NCBI RefSeq assembly: GCF_029946145.1
Contig: NZ_JAQSDY010000021.1
Coordinates: 1-64,000, forward strand
Reading direction: 5' to 3'
From: Brevundimonas sp.
Lineage (GTDB): Bacteria; Pseudomonadota; Alphaproteobacteria; Caulobacterales; Caulobacteraceae
DNA length: 64,000 nt
Shown here: piece after piece, positions 7,171-21,219 of the stretch
Layout: each line of letters opens with the position of its first letter
Numbering within the stretch: the first letter of the stretch is position 1
The notes under the pieces: model-generated
Seen by the model: only the letters and a program-made list of their open reading frames with translations
What the model was told of the DNA's origin: nothing
The model's database searches: none
Translations under genes and position numbers: made by a program

Positions 7171-7496
7171 CCCTCGACGATTTCCGGCGCGTCGCCCTGA
7201 GCCTGCCCGAGGCTGTCGAGGGCGGGCACATGGGTCGCACGGACTACCGCGTCGGCAACCGCATCTTCGCCAGCCTGCACCCCGACAAGGACGCCGGCAT
7301 GGTGATCCTCAAGCCCGAGGAGCAGGCGATGCTGGTCGAGGCCGAGCCGGCGATGTTCTCCCCGCTCCCCGGCGGCTGGGGCAAGAACGGCTCGACCCTG
7401 GTGCATATGGGCGCGGTCGATGAAGCGACCCTGCGGGACGCGCTGATCCGGGCCTGGCGTCACCGCGCCCCACCCTCGGCGATCGCGGCGCTCTAG
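7167..7496 (+). CDS. MmcQ/YjbR family protein
   Basis: A 109-aa single-domain protein starting MTLDDFRRVALSLPEAVEG, the typical YjbR opening, followed by RTDYRVGNRIFASL and ending in an ALIRAWRHRAP helix. The fold is a CyaY-like double-wing DNA-binding domain; its cellular role is not established. It overlaps the hemB stop by ATGA, so it is translationally coupled to hemB. Its stop overlaps the convergent hydrolase gene by 4 bp. Confidence 0.88.
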   Translation: MTLDDFRRVALSLPEAVEGGHMGRTDYRVGNRIFASLHPDKDAGMVILKPEEQAMLVEAEPAMFSPLPGGWGKNGSTLVHMGAVDEATLRDALIRAWRHRAPPSAIAAL

Positions 7497-8566
7497 CGTT
7501 CCGACCGCGCCAGCAGGTCGACCAGATCGTCCTTCCAGAAGGCCGCCCAGGTGTGGGTTCCATGACCCTTGCCGCCGGCGCTGTTGGGGACGAGGCGGTA
7601 GCGGACACTGGCGATGCGCGGAACGAACTGCTCGGCCAGACCCAGCTCAGGCGGATTGATGAAGTCGTCGGCCGAGTTGATCCAGGTCATCGGGGCGGTG
7701 ATCCGCTCCAGCCCTGCCGAGGGATCGTAATCGAACGAGGCGTTGACCTGATGCCAAAGGTCATTGGCGTCCAGCGCCGGGATGCGCCGCGCCTGCTGGG
7801 CCGTCAGCCACTCATCGACGGCGGCGGGCGTCGCCAGATCCTGCTGCATGGCCATGGGCGCCGAGCCCGCCAGCAGCAGCAGATCAACCGCCGTGCGCAG
7901 GCCTTCAACAGGCTGGGTCGCATAGTCCCCGCCGGCCCACGCCGGATCGCTGCGGATGGCGTCCTTCAGCATGGAGCGCCACAGCCGGTTGCGGCCGACG
8001 ATGGCGGTCGGCTGGCAGGCCATGGGCATCAGGGCGTCGGCGAAATCCGGATGGGTCTCGGCCCAGACGAAGATGTGCATGCAACCCATCGAAGTGCCAA
8101 GAATCAGCCGCAGACGGTCCACGCCGAGGCCCTCGGTCAGCAGCCGGCGCTGCGCCTCGACCATGTCTGCGTAGCCGTATTCGGGAAAGCGGGCCCTCTG
8201 GCCGTCCGACGGCTTCGATGAGCCGCCGTGTCCGAGGTTGTCGGGCATGATGATGTAGTAGCGGGACGTATCCAGCGGTTGACCCGGTCCGAACAGTTCG
8301 CCCGCGAACTGGGGCGACAGGAACTGGGCGCCCGTCCCGCCCGTGCCGTGCAGCAGCAGGACCGCGTTCTCGACTCGTCCGTCGGCGCCCCGGCGCGGCG
8401 CCCCGAGGGTGCGGTAGTGCAGCCGCAGTTCCGGCAGCCGCTGCCCGCCGGCGAGGGCGAAATCCGTCGCGGTGAAATCCCCTTCCGCCGGCGCCGGCCG
8501 GGCGAGGACGGCCGATGACAGGGCAAGGGCGGCGAGGCCGCAAACGGCGGACAGCAGGCGTTTCAT
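7493..8566 (-). CDS. Exported alpha/beta hydrolase of the homoserine O-acetyltransferase-like family
   Basis: A 357-aa protein with a Sec signal peptide (MKRLLSAVCG, hydrophobic core, cut near VLARPAPA). It has an alpha/beta-hydrolase core resembling MetX (COG2021): LLHGTGGTG, nucleophile S159 in GTSMGCMH, acid D300/D301 in INSADDFINPP, and base His in GHGTHTW (335/338). Export and lack of methionine neighbours argue against a biosynthetic MetX; an extracytoplasmic esterase or acyltransferase is more likely. It is last in the rlpA-tmk operon, overlapping the MBL gene by ATGA. Confidence 0.85.
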   Translation of the reverse strand: MKRLLSAVCGLAALALSSAVLARPAPAEGDFTATDFALAGGQRLPELRLHYRTLGAPRRGADGRVENAVLLLHGTGGTGAQFLSPQFAGELFGPGQPLDTSRYYIIMPDNLGHGGSSKPSDGQRARFPEYGYADMVEAQRRLLTEGLGVDRLRLILGTSMGCMHIFVWAETHPDFADALMPMACQPTAIVGRNRLWRSMLKDAIRSDPAWAGGDYATQPVEGLRTAVDLLLLAGSAPMAMQQDLATPAAVDEWLTAQQARRIPALDANDLWHQVNASFDYDPSAGLERITAPMTWINSADDFINPPELGLAEQFVPRIASVRYRLVPNSAGGKGHGTHTWAAFWKDDLVDLLARSER

Positions 8567-9390
8567 TTCGTCGGAACTCCAGCCAGTGTCAGCCGCGCGG
8601 ACCAGCCGTCAAAAGCCACATCGACATGGGCGGGAACCGCGGCCTTCAGGGCGTTGTAGTCGAGATCGAGGTGCAGATTGGTCAGGACGGCGCGTTTAAC
8701 GCCCGCGCGGGCGATCCAGTCCAGCGTCTTCTCGACATGGGCGTGGGTCGGATGCGGGGTCCAGCGCAGGGCGTCGACGATCCAGAGATCACAGCCCCGC
8801 ACCGCCTCGATCGCAGCCTCATCCAGATCGGACACGTCGCTGGAGTAGGCCACAGGCCCGATTCGGTAGCCGACCGACCGGATCGGGCCATGGGCCTGGT
8901 CGAAGGTGACGACCGGCACGTCCCCGCCGGCGCCGCTGACGTCCCAGTCCTGCCCGTGAGGCGGGATCAGCATCTCGTCCAGAATGGCGGGATAGCCCTC
9001 CTGGTTTTTGAAAATGTAGGGAAAACGTCCGGTCAGCGCGGTCTGCGTCGCGGCGTCCATCCACGCGGGAATGCGCCGTCGCGCCCGCACCGCGAACACC
9101 CTCAGATCGTCGATCCCATGCACCTGATCGGCGTGGTCGTGGGTGTAGAGTACAGCGTCGATGTGCCGGACCCGGGCGGCCAGCATCTGGGCGCGCAGGT
9201 CAGGCGAGGTGTCGATGAGCACACTGGTCACGCCGTCGGGCCCGTGGCGGCGGATCAAGGCTGAACAGCGGGTGCGACAGTTCTTCGGCTCGGCCGGATC
9301 GCAATCGCCCCAGTCGCCGTCGCCGCGCGGCACCCCGCCGGACGAGCCGCAGCCCAGGATGACGACCTCCAGCTCGCCCGCGCCGCTCAT
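8563..9390 (-). CDS. MBL-fold metallohydrolase (PhnP-like)
   Basis: The 275-aa protein opens VVILGCGSSGGVPR, then DCDPAEPKNCRTRCSALI. These cysteines and the motif order are typical of the PhnP/COG1235 phosphodiesterase-like group. The metal motif is THDHADQVHGIDD, with further ligands in YSSDVSDL and NLHLDLDY. It is cytoplasmic. In alphaproteobacteria this gene regularly follows tatD and holB, as here, with ATGA overlaps on both sides. Its substrate is unknown. Confidence 0.88.
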   Translation of the reverse strand: MSGAGELEVVILGCGSSGGVPRGDGDWGDCDPAEPKNCRTRCSALIRRHGPDGVTSVLIDTSPDLRAQMLAARVRHIDAVLYTHDHADQVHGIDDLRVFAVRARRRIPAWMDAATQTALTGRFPYIFKNQEGYPAILDEMLIPPHGQDWDVSGAGGDVPVVTFDQAHGPIRSVGYRIGPVAYSSDVSDLDEAAIEAVRGCDLWIVDALRWTPHPTHAHVEKTLDWIARAGVKRAVLTNLHLDLDYNALKAAVPAHVDVAFDGWSARLTLAGVPTK

Positions 9391-10175
9391 GCCCCCTCCG
9401 GCCTCGGAATGCGATCGAACAGGGCGAAGAAGGCGTCGGTGGTGCGCGCTTCGGCCTCCTCCCGGGTCCAGCCCCTGATATCCGCGAGCGCGTCCAGCAC
9501 GTGACCGACATAGGCCGGCTCATTGCGGCGGCCCCGGTGAGGAACGGGCGCCAGATAGGGACAGTCGGTCTCGATGATGATCCGGTCGGCCGGCATGGCG
9601 CGGATCACGTCCCGCACATCGCCCGCCGCCTTGAAGGTCGCTATGCCGGACACGGAAAACCACGCACCCAGTTCCGCTGCCTTTTCCGCCAGTTCCGGGC
9701 CGCTCGTGTAGCAGTGCATCAGAAATTGGAATGGCGCTTCGGCCTGTTCCTCGGCGAGGATGGCGGCCATGACCTCGTCGGCTTCGCGCGTGTGGACCAC
9801 CAGCGGCAGACCGGTCAGCCGGGCCGCCCCGATATGCTGGCGGAACACGGCCGCCTGAACATCGCGGGGGCTCAGATCATAATGGAAATCCAGCCCGCAC
9901 TCGCCGATTCCCACCACGCGGTCGCGCGCCGCCAGCTCGGCCAGCCGTTCCGCGGTCAGATCGGCGTGATCCTTCGCCTCGTGGGGATGGGCCCCGACCG
10001 TGCACCAGATGTCGTCATGAGCCATGGCGAGCCCGTGGGTGGCCTCGAAGGTCGACAGCTTGTCGGAGATCTCGATCATCAGGCCCACGCCTGCCGCGCG
10101 GGCCCGGGCGATGACGGCGTCGCGGTCCTCGTCGAACTGCGGCGCGTGCAGATTGACGTGACTGTCGATCAGCAT
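9387..10175 (-). CDS. tatD: TatD family metal-dependent hydrolase
   Basis: A 262-aa TIM-barrel amidohydrolase of the TatD DNase group. Landmarks are the N-terminal LIDSHVNLHAP, GAHPHEA, GIGECGLDFHYD (metal-bridging Glu), VVHTREAD, MHCYTSG, and IIIETDCPYLAPVPHRGRRNEP. The usual HxH metal pair reads H6-V-N8, so the second His is Asn. The start at 10175 overlaps the holB stop by 1 bp, which favours it over upstream codons. A role in DNA fragment processing or quality control is inferred from the family. Confidence 0.9.
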   Translation of the reverse strand: MLIDSHVNLHAPQFDEDRDAVIARARAAGVGLMIEISDKLSTFEATHGLAMAHDDIWCTVGAHPHEAKDHADLTAERLAELAARDRVVGIGECGLDFHYDLSPRDVQAAVFRQHIGAARLTGLPLVVHTREADEVMAAILAEEQAEAPFQFLMHCYTSGPELAEKAAELGAWFSVSGIATFKAAGDVRDVIRAMPADRIIIETDCPYLAPVPHRGRRNEPAYVGHVLDALADIRGWTREEAEARTTDAFFALFDRIPRPEGA

Positions 10176-11152
10176 CAGCCGCCCGCCTTGGTGCGTTGCA
10201 GATCGGCCAGCGCTCCAGCCAGAACGTCCCCCCGATCCAGATTGATCGCAGCCGTCCGCTCGGGCAGTTCGGACAGGCGGCTCCACAGCTCGGCCCAGCG
10301 GGCGCCGGAGGCCCCCTCTTCCAGCGCCCGCACCTTCACGGCGGCGGTCAGCCGGTCCATCAGGGTCTCGAACCGCTCCTGCCCCTCCGCGCCGCGGAAT
10401 TTGTCGGCGACGGCCAGAGCCTCGGCGCGGTCCACGGTCGGGGCGGAGATCCAGGTCTGGGCCAGCTGATCCGCTTCCAGGGTTGCACCGGAGGCCAGGG
10501 CCAGGGCCTGACCCGGCGAACCGGCGGCCATGCCGGCGATCCGTGCGGCTTCACCGGACGAGACGCCGGTCTGGTTGCGGACCAGGTCTTCAAGGGCGTG
10601 CAGCGGCCAGACGGGGAAGGCCAGGCGACGGCAGCGGGAGCGGATGGTCGAGAGCAGCCGTCCTGGCGCATGGGTGACCAGGAACAGCACGCCCCGCTCT
10701 GGCGGTTCCTCCAGAACCTTCAGCAAGGCATTGGCGGCATTCAGGTTCAGGTCGTCCGCAGCGTCGATGATCGTCACGCGATAGCGGGCCTGCGAGGGGC
10801 TCTTCGAAAAAAACTCCGGCAGGTCGCGGGCCTGATCGACCGAGATCGACTTCTTCGTCTTGCCGCCCTCGACGGCGCGTTCCAGCACCAGCAGGTCGGG
10901 ATGGGACTGGGCCGTCACCAGCCGGGCCACGGGATCGTCCGGCCGGGTCCCCAGCAGGCCGCGTGACGGATCAGGCGCGGCTCCAAGAAGGCGGCGGGCG
11001 GCGCGGTAGGCGAACGTCGCCTTGCCGGACCCCTCGACCCCGCACAGCAGCCAGGCGTGGTGCAGTCGGCCCTTGTCGAAGGCGTCAAGGAATGACGCCT
11101 CGGCCGCGGCGTCCGGAATCAGGTCGAAGCGGTCGCGCGGATGCTCGCTCAC
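10175..11152 (-). CDS. holB: DNA polymerase III delta-prime subunit
   Basis: Clamp-loader subunit that helps load the beta clamp. The 325-aa protein has an AAA+ fold with LLCGVEGSGKATFAYR (P-loop-like, about 35-50), VTIIDAADDLNLNAANALLKVLEEPP (Walker B region and sensor), and ATR-type SRC: TIRSRCRRLAFPVW. No zinc-finger cysteine cluster is visible, as in other alphaproteobacterial HolB. It overlaps the tmk stop by ATGA and tatD by 1 bp; the tmk-holB-tatD order is conserved. Confidence 0.92.
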   Translation of the reverse strand: MSEHPRDRFDLIPDAAAEASFLDAFDKGRLHHAWLLCGVEGSGKATFAYRAARRLLGAAPDPSRGLLGTRPDDPVARLVTAQSHPDLLVLERAVEGGKTKKSISVDQARDLPEFFSKSPSQARYRVTIIDAADDLNLNAANALLKVLEEPPERGVLFLVTHAPGRLLSTIRSRCRRLAFPVWPLHALEDLVRNQTGVSSGEAARIAGMAAGSPGQALALASGATLEADQLAQTWISAPTVDRAEALAVADKFRGAEGQERFETLMDRLTAAVKVRALEEGASGARWAELWSRLSELPERTAAINLDRGDVLAGALADLQRTKAGG

Positions 11153-11775
11153 AGCAGCCGCGCCTCTATAGCGGCCCAGACGCGCGCCGCGACCGTGTCC
11201 TGATCACCGTCGGCGTCGATGACGACGCAGCGTTCGGAATGGGCCGTCGCGATGTCGAGGAAGCCGCGCCGCAGTCGCTCATGGAACTCCAGCCCCTTTG
11301 ATTCGAAGCGCGTTTCGAACAGCCCCCGCCCGAAGGCCCGCTCCAGACCTACGCTGACCGGCAGGTCGAAGACCAGGGTCAGATCCGGCTGGGTTTCGCC
11401 GACAATGGCCGCGTCCAGGGTTTCAATAAACGCCGCCGGCGTCCCGCCGCCGACGCCCTGATACGCGCGGCTGGAATCGGTGAAACGATCGCATACCACC
11501 CAACGGCCCGCTCCGAGCGCCGGCCGGATCGTGCGCTCCAGATGGTCGCTGCGGGCGGCGAACATCAGCATCGTCTCGGTCATCGGAGACCAGCGGCCGG
11601 CGTCGCCGTTCAGGGCGATGCTGCGAATATCCTCCGCGCCGGGCGATCCGCCGGGTTCTCGCGTCTGGACAACCTCGAGATCACGCGCGCGCAGGCGCTC
11701 GACCAGCCGGGCGACCTGGGTCGACTTGCCGGTTCCCTCGCCGCCTTCGAATGTAATGAATCTGCCCTGGGTCAC
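11149..11775 (-). CDS. tmk: Thymidylate kinase
   Basis: Phosphorylates dTMP to dTDP for DNA synthesis. The 208-aa protein starts at a GTG (11775) that puts GRFITFEGGEGTGKST (P-loop) at the N-terminus, as is standard. TREPGGSPGAEDIR, the DR motif in VVCDRFTDSSRAYQGVG, and the lid segment around RGLFETRFESKGLEFH follow. No ATG is suitably placed, and a longer frame upstream lacks similarity. It lies 38 bp after rlpA and overlaps holB by 4 bp. Confidence 0.94.
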   Translation of the reverse strand: MTQGRFITFEGGEGTGKSTQVARLVERLRARDLEVVQTREPGGSPGAEDIRSIALNGDAGRWSPMTETMLMFAARSDHLERTIRPALGAGRWVVCDRFTDSSRAYQGVGGGTPAAFIETLDAAIVGETQPDLTLVFDLPVSVGLERAFGRGLFETRFESKGLEFHERLRRGFLDIATAHSERCVVIDADGDQDTVAARVWAAIEARLL

Positions 11776-11813
11776 CGGCGCACAATGGCGGCGCCCGCCC
11801 GGTTCGCAAGGGT

Positions 11814-12683
11814 CTAGCCGCCGGAAATCATCGTGGCTTCGGGATAACCTCGCGAGATGACGGCGCGCCGGGAGCGCTCGGCCGTCCCGGCGTCGGGCCA
11901 GGGACCGACGAGGACGCGGAACTGGCCCGGCCCGGCTTCGTCGACCGTGGCGCCGCCGCCCAGATGGGAAGCCGCCCGACGAGCCCGGCGAGGGTCGGCC
12001 CACATTCCGGCCTGGACCCAGACCCCGGCCCGCGCGGGCGTCGAAGAGAGCGAAGGCTCCGGCGGGGGTGCGGCTGGCTCAGGTATGGACGCCAGATAAG
12101 GAACCGGACCGGATACGACCGCCGTCGGGGCGGAAGGCGGCGCGCCGGCATCGGCGTACTGCAGGACGGTACCGCCACCCAGTCGCGGGGCGCGGCCGAG
12201 GTAGCGAACCCGCACCTCTCCGACACCGGCGCGCCGCATGTCGAGGGCGTCGGCCGCTCCACGTGAAAGATCGATGATCCGGTTATCGACGAAGGGCCCC
12301 CGGTCGTTGACCCGCACGACGATCCGGCGGCTGTTGGCAAGATTGGTGATCTCCACCAGCCCGGGCAGAGGCAGCGTCTTGTGAGCCGCCGTCAGGGCAT
12401 ACATGTCGAACCGTTCCCCCGTCGCCGTCGGACGGCCGTTGAACTGATCTCCGTACCAGGAGGCCAGGCCGGTCTCGTCGTAACCGGGCTGTTCAGCGGG
12501 CCGATACCAGCGTCCGCGGACTTGATAGGGCCGCATGGTCCCGGACACGATAGGCGCCGGATCGGTCACGACCGGCAGCCGGCCAACATCCGGCCGGGCG
12601 CCGCCCGCGCATGCGGCCAGAAGCGGAAGCAGCCCGCCCGCGAGCACCCCACGCACGAGTTTCATGCTGATATGTCCGGTCAT
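11814..12683 (-). CDS. rlpA: Septal ring lytic transglycosylase RlpA family lipoprotein
   Basis: A cell-wall protein acting at the septum on naked glycan strands. The 289-aa product has a lipoprotein signal ending in LLAAC. A double-psi beta-barrel domain follows ([36 protein letters not shown], with the catalytic-type Asp). Then comes a Pro-rich linker, and a C-terminal SPOR domain that binds denuded peptidoglycan. GGAGAAGG before the ATG at 12683 decides this start over the ATG at 12665. It heads the operon and is divergent from tRNA-Ser. Confidence 0.9.
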   Translation of the reverse strand: MTGHISMKLVRGVLAGGLLPLLAACAGGARPDVGRLPVVTDPAPIVSGTMRPYQVRGRWYRPAEQPGYDETGLASWYGDQFNGRPTATGERFDMYALTAAHKTLPLPGLVEITNLANSRRIVVRVNDRGPFVDNRIIDLSRGAADALDMRRAGVGEVRVRYLGRAPRLGGGTVLQYADAGAPPSAPTAVVSGPVPYLASIPEPAAPPPEPSLSSTPARAGVWVQAGMWADPRRARRAASHLGGGATVDEAGPGQFRVLVGPWPDAGTAERSRRAVISRGYPEATMISGG

Positions 12684-12779
12684 CGCCCTTCTCCCGAAGG
12701 CCGGAATTATGACCGGAGACATTTCCGCTTTGGTTAACGGGACGTTTGGCGCTATGCGGCCATTCCGCTCGATAAGCAC

Positions 12780-12869
12780 GGACAGGTGGCCGAGTGGTTT
12801 AAGGCAGCGGTCTTGAAAACCGCCGTAGGTGAGAGCCTACCGTGGGTTCGAATCCCACCCTGTCCGCCA
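12780..12869 (+). tRNA. tRNA-Ser (anticodon TGA)
   Basis: Acceptor stem GGACAGG (12780-12786) pairs with CCTGTCC (12859-12865), followed by discriminator G and an encoded CCA. The anticodon loop is CTTGAAA with anticodon TGA. A long variable arm (class II) and GGTTCGAATCC T-arm confirm tRNA-Ser for UCN codons. Confidence 0.97.
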
Positions 12870-13021
12870 TCCCGGGTCGGGACTCACGCCGCCATTTTGC
12901 CGGCGTCTCCCGACCCCCGGCTTCCAGCCGTCGAGTTGGCCGGAAAAGACCTCATGAATCGGTCTGGTTTCCGGCAAAATATAGACAACCCCCACGGTCA
13001 GCCCCCGCCGCCTGTCGCATG

Positions 13022-17481
<4,460 letters not shown>

Positions 17482-17485
<4 letters not shown>

Positions 17486-18915
17486 GCCGCCGCCCGTTCG
17501 CGGCTGGTCAGCCAAGCGTCGATCTCGGCCGCCGCATCCTGTCCGTCCCGCACCGCCCAGACCACCAGCGACGCCCCGCGCACAATGTCGCCGGCCGCGA
17601 ACACGCCTTCCAGCGTCGTCGCCTTCGTATGCCCGGCCGTCCGGATCGTGCGCCATTCGGTCAAGGCCAGATCGGGCTCATGGAACAGCCCGGGCATGTC
17701 CTCGGCATCGAAGCCGAGGGCCTCGATCACCAGATCGGCGGCCAGGTCGAACTCACCGCCCGGAACCGGTTCGACGCTCCAGCGACCGTCGGCCGATTGC
17801 GCCGCCAGCGCCATCCGCTGCGCCCGGACGCCGGTCACCCGCTCGGCCTCCCCCAGCACGGCGCGCGGCGCAGCCAGCCATTCGAAGACCACGCCCTCCT
17901 CCTCCGCATTGGCGACCTCGCGCGCGCTGCCCGGCATGTTGTCCCGGTCGCGGCGATACAGGCAGGTTACGTCCGCCGCGCCTTGCCGGACGGCGGTGCG
18001 AACGCAGTCCATCGCCGTGTCGCCGCCGCCGATCACCACCACCCGCTTGCCCGAAGCATTCAGCGCGCCGTCGTCAAAGGCGGGCACGGCGTCGCCGAAC
18101 CCCTTGCGGTTCGAGGCGATCAGATAGTCCAGCGCCGCGACCACGCCATCCGAGCCGCAGCCCGGCGCGGTCAGGCGCCGCGCCTGATAGACCCCCGTCG
18201 CCACCAGCACGGCGTCATGCGCCGCGCGCACCTCGGCGAAGGGCAGATCGCCCCCGACGTCGACGCCCAGCCGGAACTCGACCCCGCCCTCGGCCAGCCG
18301 GTCGAGGCGGCGCTGGACGACGTGTTTCTCGAGCTTGAAACCGGGGATCCCGTAGGTCAGCAGACCGCCCGCGCGATCGTGTCGGTCATAGAGGGTCACC
18401 GCATATCCTGCCGACCGTAGCCGGTCCGCCGCCGCCATCCCGGCGGGGCCGGCGCCGACGATCCCCACCGAAGCGCCGCGCTCCATCCGCGGCCGGATCG
18501 GATCGACCCAGCCGTTCTCGAACGCCATGTCGCCGAGCCAGCGTTCGACCGAACCGATGGTCACCGTCTCCCAGCCGGCCTGCTCAAGGGTGCACGAGCC
18601 CTCGCACAACCGGTCCTGCGGGCAGATGCGGCCGCAGATTTCCGGCAGGGTCGAGGTCGCCTCGGCCTGACGCCATGCCTCCTCGGCCCGGCCCTCGGCC
18701 GCCAGCTTCAGCCAGTCGGGAATGTTGTTCTGCAAGGGGCAGCCCGTCTGGCAGAAGGGCACGCCGCACTGGGCGCAACGGCTCGACTGTCCGGTCCCGG
18801 CGGCGACGGTGAAGTCCGCATGGATTTCGTCGAAACCGCGGACGCGATCGGCGGCCGCGGCCTTGGCCGGGCCGGTCCTCGGAGTGACCACGAAAGTCTG
18901 GTTCACGGACGCCAC
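17482..18915 (-). CDS. gltD: Glutamate synthase, small (beta) subunit
   Basis: NADPH-dependent electron-donor subunit for GltB. The 477-aa protein has N-terminal 4Fe-4S cysteines (RCAQCGVPFCQTGCPL and CGRICPQDRLCEGSC). Next comes the FAD site VGIVGAGPAGMAAADRLR, then an NADPH site VVVIGGGDTAMDCVRTAVR. The GTG at 18915 is chosen because GAAGGGA precedes it by 5 nt and MASVNQTF fits the family start; an ATG 54 bp upstream adds unrelated residues. It is transcribed first, directly coupled to gltB. Confidence 0.95.
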
Positions 18916-19066
18916 ATCGATCCCTTCGCTGTTGCACCAAGACTTAGGGTCAGGAGGGAGGTGTGGCAACTTCCGTGCAAGATATGCAGATCACGCCTTT
19001 CATTGCGCAAAAACCGGCCTAACGCACATATTTGCAACGTCCGACCGGTTCGCCTTGTGCATCGCA

Positions 19067-19747
19067 TCAGAAGAGGAATTTGATCCCGGCGACGGCCCGG
19101 CTATCCGACAGGGTCCCGTCGACGTCCGTGTCGTGATAGCGGACATCGATCGCCACATGTTCGGTGACGGCGTAGCCGACCCCGACATTCCAGGTCGCAT
19201 AGTCGTCGTTCACATCCAGCCACTGCCGGCCGACCGCCGCCGATACGGTCCACTTGTCGGCCGGGGCGAAGGCGGTGTTGACCTCGGCGTAGGTCGCCTC
19301 CTCGTCCGGTCCGAAGAAGTCCGGCGACCAGTAGACCGCGGCGCCGAACGTCGCCGGGCCGATGGCGCGCGACGCGGCCGCCTTGAGCTCCAGATAGTCG
19401 TAGTCCGCCCCGTCCGGCGCGTTGACATAGCCATAGCCGACCACCCCGACGTCGTAGGCAAAGCCCCCGGCCTCGCCGCGATAGCCGCCATAGATGTCCA
19501 CCTCGGCGTCGGTGTCGTCGCCGAAGTCGACATTGGAACCCCAGGCGCCGACGTAGAAGGCCCCGATGGTGGCGTCGACACCGCCCTGGAGGGCCGGCTC
19601 CCCGTCGGTCTGGGTGTAGCCGCGGAAGACATAGTCGCTGACCACGCCGACATTCCAGGCCACCTCGGGCGTGGACTGGGCGCTGGCGGCCCCGGCGGTC
19701 AGAAGGGCGGCCGTCATGGCCGCGAAGGCGAAAGCGGTTCTCATCAT
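19067..19747 (-). CDS. TorF-family putative porin (Gcw_chp)
   Basis: A 226-aa outer-membrane beta-barrel candidate: a signal peptide ending ASAQ, then the family motif WNVGVVSDYVFRGYTQT, alternating aromatic strands, and a terminal GIKFLF with C-terminal Phe for BAM recognition. The family is often found near ammonium transporter and nitrogen-regulation genes; here it follows amtB by 88 bp and precedes gltD. That suggests uptake of nitrogen compounds across the outer membrane, but the substrate is inference. Confidence 0.82.
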   Translation of the reverse strand: MMRTAFAFAAMTAALLTAGAASAQSTPEVAWNVGVVSDYVFRGYTQTDGEPALQGGVDATIGAFYVGAWGSNVDFGDDTDAEVDIYGGYRGEAGGFAYDVGVVGYGYVNAPDGADYDYLELKAAASRAIGPATFGAAVYWSPDFFGPDEEATYAEVNTAFAPADKWTVSAAVGRQWLDVNDDYATWNVGVGYAVTEHVAIDVRYHDTDVDGTLSDSRAVAGIKFLF

Positions 19748-19793
19748 CGTATCCCCTGTTGTCGATGGTTTTTGAGCGTCAGATCTACCGGGC

Positions 19794-19823
19794 GGCGGCG
19801 CGGAGGGGAGGCTCCGCGCCGCC
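19794..19823. promoter_or_regulatory. Strong stem-loop between amtB and the TorF-type porin gene
   Basis: GGCGGCGCGGAG (19794-19805) and CTCCGCGCCGCC (19812-19823) form a perfect 12-bp GC stem with a 6-nt loop, 13 nt after the amtB stop. There is no U-tract. It probably caps or stabilises the amtB mRNA end or allows partial readthrough into the porin gene. Confidence 0.55.
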
Positions 19824-19835
19824 TGTCGTTCGTGT

Positions 19836-21197
19836 TCAGACGCCCTCCATCACCTCGCCGTGCAGGTGTCCGTCGAGGCCCTCCGCCTCCTGTGCGGCCG
19901 TGACGCGCAGGCCGGTGGTCAACTTGCAGACGATCAGGATCAGGAAGGTGACCACGGCGCTCCAGCCGATGGTCACGCCCAACCCCCAGGCCTGTTTGGC
20001 GATCGTCGCCCCCTCGGCCACGCCATTGACGGCCGCCGAGGCGAAGACGCCCGTCAGCAGCGCGCCGAGGATGCCGCCGGCGCCGTGGATGCCGAAGGCG
20101 TCGAGGCTGTCGTCATAGCGCAGCAGCTTCTTGATCCAGACCGAGGCCGCATAGCAGACCGGGCCCGAGGCCAGACCGATGATCACCGCGCCCTTGGGAT
20201 CGACCAGGCCCGCCGCGGGGGTGATGGCGACCAGACCGGCGATCAGGCCGGACAGCACGCCGATGAGAGACGGCTTACGCTTCTCCATCACCTCGACGAT
20301 CTTCCAGGTCAGCGAGCCCGCCATCGCGGCCAGAATGGTGTTGAGGAGAGCGACAGACGCGATCGAGTCCGCGGTCCAGGCCGAGCCGGCGTTGAAGCCG
20401 ATCCAGCCCACCAGCAGCAGGCAGGCGCCGATCATGGTCAGGACCGGATTGTGGGCGACGATGGTTTCCTTGCCATAGCCTTTGCGCGCCCCGAGGAAGA
20501 TGGCGCAGACCAGACCCGCCACGCCTGCGTTGACGTGCACCACGGCGCCGCCGGCGAAATCAAGCACGCCCGCCGCGCCGAGGAAGCCTCCGCCCCAGAC
20601 CCAGTGACAGATCGGCGCGTAGACCAGCAGGGTCCACAGACCGGTGAAGAGAAGCAGGCCGGAGTATTTGATCCGCTCCGCGAACGCGCCAGCGATCAGC
20701 GCCGGCGTGATGATGGCGAAGGTCAGCTGGTAGGCGATCCAGAGGTATTCAGGCAGGCCTGGCGTCAGACTGTGCGCCGTGGTCGGCGTGACGCCGTTCA
20801 GGAACAGCGCCTGGAACGAGCCGATGGAGCCCTGCACCTCGTCACCCGTATAGCCACCGATCGGCTGGCCCACGCCGAACGACAGGCTGTAGCCCGCAAT
20901 AAACCAGGCGAGGGTGACCACCGACGCCACGCCCAGCGACTGGGTGATGGTAGCGATGACGTTCTTGCGCCGGACCATGCCGCCGTAGAACAGGGCCAGA
21001 CCCGGCAGGGTCATCAGCAGGACCAGGGCCGTGGATGTCAGGATCCAGCCGGTCGCGGCGCCATCAAGGGCAAGGGTTGTCTGGTGCGCCAGAAGCGCCG
21101 GGTCCGGTGCGGTTGGCGCGGCTGCGAAAGCCGCCCCCGCGAGACCGCCCAACGCCAGGGTCAGAGCCCCCGCAAGCCCGATACGAAGTCGTGTCAT
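19836..21197 (-). CDS. amtB: Ammonium transporter
   Basis: Inner-membrane ammonia/ammonium channel. The 453-aa protein has a cleavable-looking N-terminal signal (cut near AAFAAAP), then about 11 membrane helices. Conserved Amt features are ALFYGGMVRRKN, the twin pore histidines H198 (CHWVWGGG) and H371 (FGIHGAGGILGALLTG), and GWIGFNAGSA. GGGGGA 4-5 nt before the ATG at 21197 decides the start over an ATG 27 bp upstream. No glnK lies next to it. Two direct repeats sit just upstream. Confidence 0.95.
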   Translation of the reverse strand: MTRLRIGLAGALTLALGGLAGAAFAAAPTAPDPALLAHQTTLALDGAATGWILTSTALVLLMTLPGLALFYGGMVRRKNVIATITQSLGVASVVTLAWFIAGYSLSFGVGQPIGGYTGDEVQGSIGSFQALFLNGVTPTTAHSLTPGLPEYLWIAYQLTFAIITPALIAGAFAERIKYSGLLLFTGLWTLLVYAPICHWVWGGGFLGAAGVLDFAGGAVVHVNAGVAGLVCAIFLGARKGYGKETIVAHNPVLTMIGACLLLVGWIGFNAGSAWTADSIASVALLNTILAAMAGSLTWKIVEVMEKRKPSLIGVLSGLIAGLVAITPAAGLVDPKGAVIIGLASGPVCYAASVWIKKLLRYDDSLDAFGIHGAGGILGALLTGVFASAAVNGVAEGATIAKQAWGLGVTIGWSAVVTFLILIVCKLTTGLRVTAAQEAEGLDGHLHGEVMEGV

Positions 21198-21219
21198 TTG
21201 ATCCCCCAAGACAGCATTA

